A stretch of 64,000 nt of DNA, taken from contig NC_015314.1 of assembly GCF_000196675.2 (NCBI RefSeq), positions 124,001 to 188,000 on the forward strand. The letters run 5' to 3'. This DNA is from Pseudonocardia benzenivorans CB1190 (GTDB lineage Bacteria > Actinomycetota > Actinomycetes > Mycobacteriales > Pseudonocardiaceae). The notes under the pieces are model-generated. The model searched no databases. It was not told the DNA's origin and saw only the letters and a program-made list of their open reading frames with translations. Of this stretch, positions 25,694-33,323 are shown piece after piece (the stretch's first letter is position 1; the number at the start of each line of letters is the position of its first letter). A program made the position numbers and the translations under genes.

Positions 25694-26201
25694 CGACTGC
25701 GGCGCCGAGCACGGCGAGCCCTGCCGAGAGTCGTTCTGCCCCGGCCAGGATGTCCTCGACCCGCACCCGGGGCTCGGCCCGGACGCCGGCGGCGAGGCCG
25801 CCGACGAACCGGCGGAGTACCGAGCAGCAGCGCTGCTCGGCGACGTTCCCTCGACGGCCCGGATCTGGCGGCACTGGGTCAGCCAGCTGATCGACCCGTT
25901 GAGTGGGCGCGGGGGGCGCGGGGGGCGCGAGGCGGCGCGGGCGGCGATAGAGGCCACCCGGGAGTCCCGGTGGCTGCGCCGCGGCCTGCGGCGCAGCCCG
26001 GCAGTCATCGCTACCGCGGCCGAGGTCGACGACGCCGACATCACCGAGCTGCTCGAGTTCCTCGGCGGCCGCGGCGGCATGCTGGACCAGCAGCAGGCGG
26101 TGTTCGCGCTGCGGGTGGTTCAGGGCTGGGGCGACTCGACGGCCGCGGAGCTGCTCGACGCGGCCGCGGTCTGGCGGGCCGAGGGCCGCGCCCCGTTCTG
26201 A
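25653..26201 (+). CDS. Hypothetical protein with N-terminal Cys cluster
   Basis: About 182 residues. It begins at one of three consecutive GTG codons (25653, 25656, 25659) inside the previous gene. The N-terminus holds CSDCGAEHGEPCRESFC, a likely zinc site; the rest is helical with Arg-rich and Gly-rich stretches and a C-terminal helix (QQAVFALRVVQGWGDSTAAE). The overlap of about 40 bases implies coupling. No family recognised. Confidence 0.55.
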   Translation: MVVLGIAPLPAGCSDCGAEHGEPCRESFCPGQDVLDPHPGLGPDAGGEAADEPAEYRAAALLGDVPSTARIWRHWVSQLIDPLSGRGGRGGREAARAAIEATRESRWLRRGLRRSPAVIATAAEVDDADITELLEFLGGRGGMLDQQQAVFALRVVQGWGDSTAAELLDAAAVWRAEGRAPF

Positions 26202-26331
26202 CCAGCGACCGGCTCCCCGGCGCGGTACCTCCGCGCCGGGGGCGGGCGCCGATCGAGTCGGCACCCGCATGCGAGAACTGGAGCCCTGACCGCGGTCCGA
26301 AGCCGCGGCCTGACCCGGGAGGTGGTGCGTG

Positions 26332-27448
26332 GTGTCTCTGACCTCGCAGCTACGCGCTGGCGCGCTGGCCCGCTGGTGCGCCACGCACCTGCCCGGCACC
26401 CGCGAGATCGCCCACCAGATCGCCGATGCTGCCGCGGGCAGCGCCCCGGTCCGGGCCTCCGGTCCGGGCCTCCGGTCCGACGGGGGCCGGGCACGGGGCC
26501 GCGGTCGGGTCGGTGGTCGCCGCCCGGCTTGCGGCGCTGGTGCAGGATGCCCCGCCGTACGCGGGGCTGAGCGGGCTCCTCGTCGCCGAGCTGATCTCCC
26601 CAACCGGGACACACCAGATCGCCGCCGGATACCGCTCCCACCAGGCCGTGCTCGAGCACGAGCCCGACCTGGCCGCGGTCGCGGCCGGGCTGCGACCGAC
26701 CCCGAGCGACACCCTCGCCCTCACCGGCCCCACCCTGGCCTCGCCGAGGCCCGGGTGGGGTGACGCTGCGGTGGCCGAGCTGGCCGAGCGCGGCCGCCGG
26801 TTCCACACCGCGCACGCCCCCACCGGCACGATCGGCGCCCGCGGCGTCGAGACTGGGCTGGCCCGCGCCTACGGGGCGTGGGCCCTGGGCGAGGACCGCT
26901 ACCGCAGCGGCCGCACCCCACCGGTGCTGGCCGCGCTGGCTGAGGCCACCGCGGCCCCGACGGTGGAGCAGCTGCGCGGGCTGTGCCCGCCGGCGGTCGT
27001 CGACGACGCCGCCGCCGTCGTCGGACACCTGGACGCGTCCGGCATCCTGGCCCGCTGGCGCCGGTGGGCCGGGGATCCGGCCCCCGGCGAGGCGCTGGGC
27101 TATGCCAGCCCGCTGCTGGTGCCGCACTGGGCCGAGGCCGACCTGCTGGTCGGGGACACCCTCGTCGAGGTCAAGACCGTGGCGCGCGCCGAGCAGCCCG
27201 CGCGCATCGCGCGCTGGTGCTGGCAGCTGCTCGGCTACACCTGGCTCGATGACGCCGACCGGTGGCAGATCCGCCGCGTGGCGCTCTACCTGGCCCGCCA
27301 CGGCGTCACCGTGGTCTGGCCGGTCGCCGAGCTCGAGGCCCGCCTGGTCGGCGACCCGGGCCGGGTCGCCCAGGCCCGGCACGCGTTCCGTCGGCTCGCC
27401 CACCAGGTCGCGACCCGCGAAGGCGCCACACTGCTACCGCCACCCTGA
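26332..27448 (+). pseudogene. Frameshifted gene for a PD-(D/E)XK-like protein
   Basis: The frame starting with GTG at 26332 (after GGGAGG) reads LTSQLRAGALARWCATHLPG and IAHQIADAAAG, then hits a 13-base tandem duplication (26448-26473) that shifts it by one; the protein continues in the other frame to 27448. Removing one repeat restores a single reading frame of about 367 residues. The C-terminal domain has EADLLVGDTLVEVKTVARAE, the D...ExK pattern of PD-(D/E)XK nucleases, then LLGYTWLDDADRW. It could be inactive, phase-variable, or a sequencing error. Confidence 0.6.
26448..26473 (+). repeat. 13-bp tandem duplication causing a frameshift
   Basis: GGTCCGGGCCTCC occurs twice in direct succession, followed by a partial third GGTCC. 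The unit is not a multiple of three, so gain or loss of one copy switches the reading frame of the surrounding gene. Confidence 0.85.
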
Positions 27449-27512
27449 CCACACCCCGGTGCTCGATCCAGCGGGCAGGGGTTCGGGTGTGGGGAGTCTC
27501 CGTGTACTCGGT

Positions 27513-27820
27513 CGGCACGACTGGATCGCCCGAAGGTCAGCACACCCGTGCCGGGGCGAGCGCCGATGATCCGGTGCCGACCCGCCCGGGTGAGACCGCC
27601 CGACAGCGCGCGGTGGCAGCCGGTGCCAGTACGCCCGTCCCCGACCCAGGCCAGCACTAGCCCGGTGACCGGGGCCGTCACCCCCGCCCGGTGCCGGGTG
27701 CGCACTCGCGCGCGCCAGGCGAGGGGGCCGGGTGCGTCGTGGTCACCGAGGCGGTCTCACACCGGTCGGGCCAGCACCGGATCCCCGCCGTCCCTACGGG
27801 ACCCCGGCACGGGCGTGCTG
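27513..27820 (+). promoter_or_regulatory. Structured leader E7
   Basis: Begins with CGGCACGACTGGATCGCCCG (identical in E8). P1 pairs 27538-27556 with 27802-27820 (18 of 19). The 5' core is CGATGATCCGGTGCCGAC; P2 includes GTGAGACCGCC (27590-27600) with GGCGGTCTCAC (27750-27760). The P2 loop is about 150 bases, much larger than in E4-E6. The 3' core is GGGCCAGCACCGGATCCCCG, then the hairpin GTCCC-TAC-GGGAC. Ends 52 bases before the ATG at 27872. It fills most of a 422-base gap. Confidence 0.75.
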
Positions 27821-27871
27821 AGGCTGCGCCGCGTTCCAGCCGCACCGACCGAGCACACGGAGGCACCCGAG

Positions 27872-28108
27872 ATGGCCGAGAACTTCCGCTACGAGAACGG
27901 GCTGCTGCTCAGCCCGGGCAGCCTCGTCGAGTTCCGCGACGGTTGCACCGAGACGAAGCACTTCATCGAGGCCGACCTCGAAGCAGGCGAGCAGGCCCCC
28001 TGCCCGGACTGCTCCGGCGAGCACGAGGTCGCCGAGGCGATCTCACTGCCCATCGCGCACAACATCACGTTCACCGAGGTCGAGCCGGAAGACGAGCCCA
28101 GCGCCTGA
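27872..28108 (+). CDS. Small acidic protein with CxxC, behind leader E7
   Basis: A 78-residue protein, ATG 27872 after GGAGG. Acidic, with a single CPDC pair in the middle and another Cys earlier (DGCTETKHF), so it may bind a metal. No family recognised. It is bracketed by leader E7 and a strong hairpin, which makes it a single-gene unit. Confidence 0.6.
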   Translation: MAENFRYENGLLLSPGSLVEFRDGCTETKHFIEADLEAGEQAPCPDCSGEHEVAEAISLPIAHNITFTEVEPEDEPSA

Positions 28109-28119
28109 CCCGCCGCTCT

Positions 28120-28148
28120 ACGGCCCGGCCCCACCGGGGCCGGGCCGT
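28120..28148 (+). terminator. 13-bp perfect hairpin
   Basis: ACGGCCCGGCCCC and its exact complement flank ACC, 11 bases after the stop; a TTCCCT stretch follows. Confidence 0.7.
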
Positions 28149-28199
28149 TCCCTCCGGCGCGCGTTCCAGCGCAGCCCATGACGAACAGGAGTCCCACCG

Positions 28200-28715
28200 A
28201 TGATCGACAGCACCGAGTGGAACGACCACCACCAGAAAACGATCGACGCCCGCATGCTCGACCTCGGGATGGTCTGCAGCGAGGAGACCAGGCCCGGTTC
28301 GGGCTACTACTACGGCGACATCATGCCCGGCGGGTGGTACGAGGCCAACGCCGTGCGCGACCTGGGCCTGATGCCCGACGGGTCGTTCCGCGGGCCGGCC
28401 GTTGGCCGCGCAGCGGCCGCACTCGAGGATGCCCACCACGACCTGATGGTCGCCCGCGACGACCGCGACTACTGGGGCGACCGGTCGCTGCCCGCGTTGA
28501 ACGCGGTCTGCCACGCCAACGTGGCCGTATACCACGCCGAGCAGGCCCTCGCCGAGGCCGAACAGCGCGAAGCGGCCGGTGACACCGGCTACTACGGCGG
28601 CGATCCCCGACGCCAGATCGCGGACGACGAGCAGATCCTGCACCGCAGCCTGGGCTGGCGTGAGCTGGCCGAGCGCGAGGCCGAGAACGAACGCGACCAC
28701 GAGCCCGATCGCTGA
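28200..28715 (+). CDS. Unknown protein, member 2 of the three-copy family
   Basis: A 171-residue protein, ATG 28200 after AGGAG. It carries the shared core (DARMLDLGMVCSEE, SGYYYGDIMPGGW, NAVRDLGLMPDGSFRGP) found also at 17694 and 29855. The C-terminal ~100 residues are helical and acidic and probably coiled coil. A second GYYGGDP motif occurs late in the protein. Function unknown. Confidence 0.65.
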   Translation: MIDSTEWNDHHQKTIDARMLDLGMVCSEETRPGSGYYYGDIMPGGWYEANAVRDLGLMPDGSFRGPAVGRAAAALEDAHHDLMVARDDRDYWGDRSLPALNAVCHANVAVYHAEQALAEAEQREAAGDTGYYGGDPRRQIADDEQILHRSLGWRELAEREAENERDHEPDR

Positions 28716-28813
28716 CCGGATCGGTCACCGACACCCCACGTGCCCCCGGCGGTGAGACACCACCACGGGGCACGGCCCTTTCCATCCCCTGCCGACTTCC
28801 CGAGGTGCCTCTG

Positions 28814-29788
28814 ATGTTCCCCCACACTCGCCCGTCGATCCCCGCCCCGACGCCGGGGCCGGACCCACTGGCCGAGCACCGCGTAGCGCGCGCGTTCCTG
28901 CTGCGGCTGGCCGACCAGCCCTCGGGCCGCCCGGCCCTGGAGCAGTTCATCCTCTCGGCCGGGGCGCTCGCCGCGGCCGAGCAGCTACACCGCGGCGATG
29001 TTCCCGAGTCCCTGACCGCGCACGTGAGCACCGCGCGGGTGCAGGCCGCGGCCGCCGGTGCTGCCGTCGACGGCGAGACCGCGGCCCGGTGCGGGGCGCG
29101 GCTGCTGATCCCCGAGGATGCCCAGTGGCCGGGCACCGCGGCCCTGACCGGGACCGTCGGGTTGTGGGTTCGCGGCCACGCCGGTCTGGAGATCCTCTCT
29201 GGGGCCTCGATCACGCTGGCCGGGTCCCGGGCCGCCTCCGGTTACGGCACCCACGTGGCCGCGGACCTCGCGGGGGACCTGGCCCGGGGCGGGCACACGG
29301 TCGTGGCCGGTGGCGGGTTCGGGATCGAGGCCGCGGCGTCTCGCGGGGCGCTGGCCGCGCACGCCCCGACGGTGGCGGTGCTGGGCTGCGGAATCGACCG
29401 GGCCTACCCGGCCGCGCACGAGAACCTGCTCGACCGGATCGCCCACACCGGGCTGCTCGTGTCCGCGCAGCCGCCCGGTTCCACGCCCAGCCGACTCCGG
29501 GCACTGGCCCGGAACCGGGTGCTGGCCACGCTCGGGGACGCCACCGTGGTCGTCGAAGCCGCGGCCCGCTCCGGGGCGCTGCACGTCGCCGCGGCCGCGC
29601 ACGAGTGCGGCCGCCCGGTCATGGCCGTGCCCGGCCCGGTCACCTCGGCGATCTCGATGGGCGCCCACCAGTTGATCCGGCAGGGCGCGACGCTGGTCAC
29701 CAGCGGCGCCGACGTGCTCGACGCGCTCGAGCGGGCCGCCGGGACCTCGGCCGTGTCCGGGTCCTCACAGACCCCGGACACGCCATGA
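28814..29788 (+). CDS. dprA: DprA/Smf-like DNA-processing protein
   Basis: A 324-residue DprA-type protein. The Rossmann-like core runs from about 130 to 300 with TLAGSRAASGYGTHVAADLA, VVAGGGFGIEAAASRGAL, VAVLGCGIDRAYPAAHENLL and GRPVMAVPGPVTSAISMGAH. DprA binds single-stranded DNA and loads RecA; plasmid copies could handle incoming strands. The N-terminal ~100 residues are helical. In most chromosomal DprA the motif is GGLARGID; here it is GGGFGIEA. ATG 28814 after GAGG. Confidence 0.85.
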   Translation: MFPHTRPSIPAPTPGPDPLAEHRVARAFLLRLADQPSGRPALEQFILSAGALAAAEQLHRGDVPESLTAHVSTARVQAAAAGAAVDGETAARCGARLLIPEDAQWPGTAALTGTVGLWVRGHAGLEILSGASITLAGSRAASGYGTHVAADLAGDLARGGHTVVAGGGFGIEAAASRGALAAHAPTVAVLGCGIDRAYPAAHENLLDRIAHTGLLVSAQPPGSTPSRLRALARNRVLATLGDATVVVEAAARSGALHVAAAAHECGRPVMAVPGPVTSAISMGAHQLIRQGATLVTSGADVLDALERAAGTSAVSGSSQTPDTP

Positions 29789-29854
29789 TCGGTCGCGTGC
29801 ACAGCAGCCATCGACCTACCCCGCCCCCGGGGACGAGCTACTGGGGGTAGCGAC

Positions 29855-30460
29855 ATGTCTGACACCTACAACGACTACGACCCGCAGCTGGGAATCTCCC
29901 CGGCGGAGGCTGACCGCTACGACGCCCGCATGGTGGAGCGCGGGATGGCCGAACCGGGCCAGCGACACCCCGGGTTGGGCCTGTTCTACGGGCAGGGGGT
30001 CCGCTCGGTCTACACCGAGAACGCGGCGCGCCACCTCGGGGAGATGCCCGACGGTAGTTTCAGTCGTCCCGAGATCGCCGCCGAAGCGTGGTCGGTGCGG
30101 GACGCCCGCAAAGAGCTCAGCATCGCTGAGCAGATGCAGACCGACGAGCACTACGTCATCAGCGACGAGGCGGTCGACAGAGCCCGCGACTCGCTGGCGG
30201 ACGCGCAGCAGCGCCTCGCCGCCGCCGAGCGCGGCGAACTCACTTCCGCCGAGCACGATCCGGAACACGACTGGACCGCCAAGGTCCACCCGGCAACCCT
30301 GGCCGCCTATCACGCTGCAGTGGGCCACTCCGAGTACGAACGCGACGGGGCGCCCTACATCTACGACGGCGAGGTCGAGCATCTGTCAGAACAGCTGGAC
30401 CACGAGATCGCCGCCTACGACGGCGTCGAGCTGGACGAGGAACTCGGCCTGGAGCCGTAG
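29855..30460 (+). CDS. Unknown protein, member 3 of the three-copy family
   Basis: A 201-residue acidic protein, ATG 29855. Shared core: DARMVERGMAEP, GLGLFYGQGV, NAARHLGEMPDGSFSRP. The rest is helical and charged (SLADAQQRLAAAERGEL), ending in a very acidic tail. Compared with the other two members it is the most divergent in the GYYYG segment. Function unknown. Directly followed by degenerate tandem repeats. Confidence 0.65.
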   Translation: MSDTYNDYDPQLGISPAEADRYDARMVERGMAEPGQRHPGLGLFYGQGVRSVYTENAARHLGEMPDGSFSRPEIAAEAWSVRDARKELSIAEQMQTDEHYVISDEAVDRARDSLADAQQRLAAAERGELTSAEHDPEHDWTAKVHPATLAAYHAAVGHSEYERDGAPYIYDGEVEHLSEQLDHEIAAYDGVELDEELGLEP

Positions 30461-30466
30461 GCCGCC

Positions 30467-30640
30467 GGTGCCGGCGGGCACCGATCGGTCACCAGCTCGG
30501 CGCCAGTCGGGTGGGGTGGTCGCCAGCTCGGTGCCGGTGGGCACCGGTCGGTCACCAGCTCGGCGCCGGCCGGGTGGGGGTGGTCGCCGGCTCGGTGCCG
30601 GTGGGCACCGTGGGGTGGCCGGCTCGGTGCCGGTAGCGGT
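30467..30640 (+). repeat. Degenerate 63-64-bp tandem repeat
   Basis: Units begin with GGTGCCGG at 30467, 30530 and 30594, with a shortened one at 30626. The first two units share GGTCGGTCACCAGCTCGGCG with few changes. The segment is noncoding and lies between a stop codon and leader E8. No spacer-like variation is present. Confidence 0.7.
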
Positions 30641-30661
30641 GCGGGTAGGGCCTCCGGTGGT

Positions 30662-30962
30662 CGGCACGACTGGATCGCCCGAAGGTCAGCACACCCGCGC
30701 CGGGGCGAGCGCCGATGAGCCGCCGCCGACCCGTGCGGGTGATACCGCCCCGTGGGAGTCGCTCGGGGTGCGGCGCAGCTTCGCTGTAGCCGGCCGAGTG
30801 CGGCGGCTCGGCCGGCTGGGTGGTCACCGGTGCTGGTCCCGGCCCGCGCGGGGGTCCGGCCGGTGTAGCGGCCGGGTGGTCCGGGGTCGGTAGGCGGTCT
30901 CACCCGCACGGGCCAGCACCGGCTCCCCGTCGTCCCTTCGGGACCCCGGCACGGGTGTGCTG
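30662..30962 (+). promoter_or_regulatory. Structured leader E8
   Basis: Starts with the same CGGCACGACTGGATCGCCCG as E7. P1 pairs 30687-30705 with 30944-30962 (18 of 19). The 5' core is CGATGAGCCGCCGCCGAC; P2 pairs 30731-30749 with 30893-30911 (18 of 19). The 3' core is GGGCCAGCACCGGCTCCCCG, then the hairpin GTCCC-TTCG-GGGAC with a UUCG-type loop. Ends 45 bases before the ATG at 31007. The ~140-base P2 loop differs from that of E7. Confidence 0.75.
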
Positions 30963-31006
30963 AGGCTGCGCCGCGTTCCAGCCGCACCGACCACCGGAGG
31001 CCCCAG

Positions 31007-31159
31007 ATGCCCACTGCCACTCTCGAGATCGCCGACGGCTACACCGAGCGCGACGCCCAGATCGTCGTCGACCTGGACGAGGACGCGTTCTGGCACCGGG
31101 GTGGGCCGTACCCGGCGCCGGAGAGCGCCGACGACCTCGACGAGGAGCCGCCCTTCTGA
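31007..31159 (+). CDS. 50-residue acidic protein behind leader E8
   Basis: A short gene, ATG 31007 seven bases after CCGGAGG, product M-PTATLEIADGYTERDAQIV ... ending DLDEEPPF. Very acidic (about 14 Asp/Glu). Its position 45 bases after leader E8 and before a hairpin supports it as a real single-gene unit. The acidic DEEPPF end resembles the protein-interaction tips of SSB proteins, which may be coincidence. Function unknown. Confidence 0.6.
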   Translation: MPTATLEIADGYTERDAQIVVDLDEDAFWHRGGPYPAPESADDLDEEPPF

Positions 31160-31173
31160 CGGCGGCCCCCGCG

Positions 31174-31199
31174 GGGGCCCCGCCACCGGCGGGGTCCCC
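31174..31199 (+). terminator. 11-bp GC hairpin
   Basis: GGGGCCCCGCC pairs with GGCGGGG-T-CCCC (one bulge) around ACC, 14 bases after the stop. Confidence 0.55.
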
Positions 31200-31247
31200 G
31201 CGGAACTGGAGGTCCGCCCGCACCGCGACGCCACAGGAGGCGCAGTC

Positions 31248-31397
31248 ATGAGCAAGCAGCACAAGGACTACACCGTCGACGACAAAGACTGGGACCGCTA
31301 CCACCGCGCGGTCGCGCAGAAGGGCATCGACGTCAAAGACCCGGGCCGGTGGATCGACTTAGTGCAGAAGAACGCCCGCAACCCGGAGCGGTCATGA
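31248..31397 (+). CDS. 49-residue basic protein
   Basis: ATG 31248 after ACAGGAGG, a strong ribosome site. Product MSKQHKDYTVDDKDWDRYHR... ending NARNPERS; mixed charge, probably helical. Its stop overlaps the next ATG (ATGA), placing it first in a three-gene coupled unit. No family recognised. Confidence 0.6.
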   Translation: MSKQHKDYTVDDKDWDRYHRAVAQKGIDVKDPGRWIDLVQKNARNPERS

Positions 31398-31747
31398 AAA
31401 GCGACCGGACGGTGACGATCCCGCAGGCCGAGCTCGATCGGGGCGGGGCCCCGAGCACGTGGGAGCCGTGCGAATGCGGCGGCGAGGTGGTCCCCGGTGC
31501 GGGGTTGGGATTCAACGGGCGCAACGAGGTTCAGCGGTGCGACATCTGCGAGTGGTTCGCATCCGACGACGACGCTGCTGCGGCCGTGGCTGCGCGGGTC
31601 GGCGGGCAGGTAGTAGAGCGCCACGACCCGGATCGGTCCTCCGGTGCGTGGTGGCTGGTGGTCGTCAAAGCAGGGCGCGAGATGACAGAGCAGGACATCG
31701 AACGGGAAGCGTATTCCGTCCGGAGAGTCACGGGCGGTGAGCCGTGA
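31394..31747 (+). CDS. Small zinc-ribbon protein
   Basis: A 117-residue protein with CECGGEVV and CDICEWF about 30 residues apart, a zinc-ribbon arrangement. Start overlaps the upstream stop (ATGA) and its stop overlaps the next start (GTGA). The C-terminal part is acidic and helical. Function unknown. Confidence 0.6.
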   Translation: MKSDRTVTIPQAELDRGGAPSTWEPCECGGEVVPGAGLGFNGRNEVQRCDICEWFASDDDAAAAVAARVGGQVVERHDPDRSSGAWWLVVVKAGREMTEQDIEREAYSVRRVTGGEP

Positions 31748-32088
31748 TCACCAGCGCGGTGCTGTCGCCCGCGTTCATCCGCGACCGGATGGCGGTCGCC
31801 GGCTGCTACGGCGACGGGATCACCCCGCCGACGGCGCCGTGCGAGCACGCGCCCGACGAGTGCGCGGCAGCCCTGGCCCGGTCGGTCGATGACGCGGCGC
31901 TGACCGACGCGTCGGCCCGATACGCGGCCTATCGGGCCGACGCGGGCGAGTTGGACGACATACACGGCGACGACCTCACGGATGCCGCGTGGGCAGTCGT
32001 GCGGATGGCGACGGGACTGGACGGGCCAGGGCCGCAGAGGGCACGGGCATCGGCCCTGCCGGGCCGCGCGCACGGCACGCGCTCCTAG
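31744..32088 (+). CDS. Hypothetical 114-residue protein
   Basis: GTG start coupled to the previous gene. Ala- and Asp-rich helical protein with two Cys near PCEHAPDEC. No family recognised. It ends the three-gene unit; the next 307 bases hold class II leader B. Confidence 0.55.
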   Translation: MITSAVLSPAFIRDRMAVAGCYGDGITPPTAPCEHAPDECAAALARSVDDAALTDASARYAAYRADAGELDDIHGDDLTDAAWAVVRMATGLDGPGPQRARASALPGRAHGTRS

Positions 32089-32180
32089 TCACCGCTGCCG
32101 GCGGCCGGCCGGTGGTGTAGGGCCGCTCAAGGCCGCGGCGGGCCGAGAACCCCGTTGGACCCGCCTGGCGGCGGGGCGGA

Positions 32181-32354
32181 TGGGCCTCTCGGCCCTAGAG
32201 CTAAGCACGGCCTCACTCAACATCAAGGGCGCTCCGCGTCGCCTGCGGCGACAGCCCTCCGGGCTGCCCTTGACGTCGAGCCTCGGAGGCCGTGCGGCCG
32301 CCGTGAAGCGGCAGCGGGGACGACGCCGCTGCCCATCACGGGCCGAGAGGCCCA
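32181..32354 (+). promoter_or_regulatory. Class II structured leader B
   Basis: Outer stem TGGGCCTCTCGGCCC (32181-32195) pairs exactly with 32340-32354. A second stem GCACGGCCTC/GAGGCCGTGC lies inside. The innermost cloverleaf at 32223-32273 has arm 1 TCAAGGGC/GCCCTTGA, arm 2 GTCGCC-TGC-GGCGAC, arm 3 AGCCC-TCC-GGGCT, followed by GAGCCTCGG as in copy A. It ends 42 bases before the ATG at 32396. Confidence 0.65.
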
Positions 32355-32395
32355 CCCACCTTCTGATCACCGGCCAACCAGGGAGTGCAGTCGCT

Positions 32396-33307
32396 ATGGA
32401 GACGATGACCGACACGACGACGGTGGACACGGCCGAGCAGCTGCGCCAGGTTGCCGACCTGATCGCGCAGGGTGCGAACCGCGAGGCGCGACGCCGGACC
32501 GGTCGGATCGCCGACGCGGCGGACCCCGAGACCCGCGCGCTGTTGGGCCAGATCCTGGCCGCTCTGGAGAAGCCCCCGGCCGTCGCTGTCCCGCGGCTTC
32601 GACACCTGTGGAAGGTCAGCGCAGCCGCCGGGCGGGAGTTGGTGGAGGCGTGCGCCCCGCGGTCGGAGCGCCACGCCGAGGCGGCGAAGGAGACCGAGCG
32701 CGCGGTGCGGGCGACCCGTGCGGAGCGGCGGGAGTACGCCCGCCGCAGGCCGGGCACGGTGGTCCCTCGCCAGGGTGTCCCGCAGCCGCGGCGTAGCCAG
32801 CGCGCCACCGATCAGGACACCGCCGCGCGGCGCTACTTCGACGAGCGCTCGGACCCGGCCGAAGGCGGCAAGGAGACGCCGGAGCACGTTCTGACCGTCC
32901 GCGGACCGGCGTGCAGGGGGTGCGGGGCGGAGCGGACCACCGGCGACCAGCAGCGGGCCAACGACAACGGGTTGTGCAGCGACTGCCGTTACGAGTGGGT
33001 GGACTCGCAGCCGCCCATGCGGGGCCTGCCGTGCGTGGCGTGTGGGCTCGAACGGTCGCCGCGCGACCAGCAGCGGGCCCACGACGATGGGTTGTGCGAG
33101 GACTGCCGGGACAGCGGGACCGCCGGGGTGCCGATCCTGCCCGCCACCGCGACCCGCGCCGATGTCCTGACCGCCCGGTGTGACTACATCGACGCCACGT
33201 CTGAGACCACCAAGGCGCGGGACGCGCGGTTGCGGCGCGACCAGCGCCACATGCCCACTGGTGACCGGATCATGCTCGCCGACTGGATCGCCCGTCAGCC
33301 CGCCTGA
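32396..33307 (+). CDS. Protein with two tandem zinc ribbons
   Basis: A 303-residue protein, ATG 32396 after AGGGAG. The N-terminal ~150 residues are helical and basic. Then come two near-identical modules: CRGCGAERTTGDQQRANDNG-LCSDC and CVACGLERSPRDQQRAHDDG-LCEDC, each a CxxC...CxxC ribbon, 45 residues apart. This suggests nucleic-acid or protein binding by duplicated fingers. The C-terminus is charged. No known family recognised. Last gene of the rightward array. Confidence 0.65.
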   Translation: METMTDTTTVDTAEQLRQVADLIAQGANREARRRTGRIADAADPETRALLGQILAALEKPPAVAVPRLRHLWKVSAAAGRELVEACAPRSERHAEAAKETERAVRATRAERREYARRRPGTVVPRQGVPQPRRSQRATDQDTAARRYFDERSDPAEGGKETPEHVLTVRGPACRGCGAERTTGDQQRANDNGLCSDCRYEWVDSQPPMRGLPCVACGLERSPRDQQRAHDDGLCEDCRDSGTAGVPILPATATRADVLTARCDYIDATSETTKARDARLRRDQRHMPTGDRIMLADWIARQPA

Positions 33308-33323
33308 CCGACCAGCACTTGAA

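Noticed and set aside
30467..30640. Tandem repeats considered as a CRISPR array
   Set aside because: Units of 63-64 bases follow each other without distinct spacers, the copies are degenerate, and no cas genes are present.
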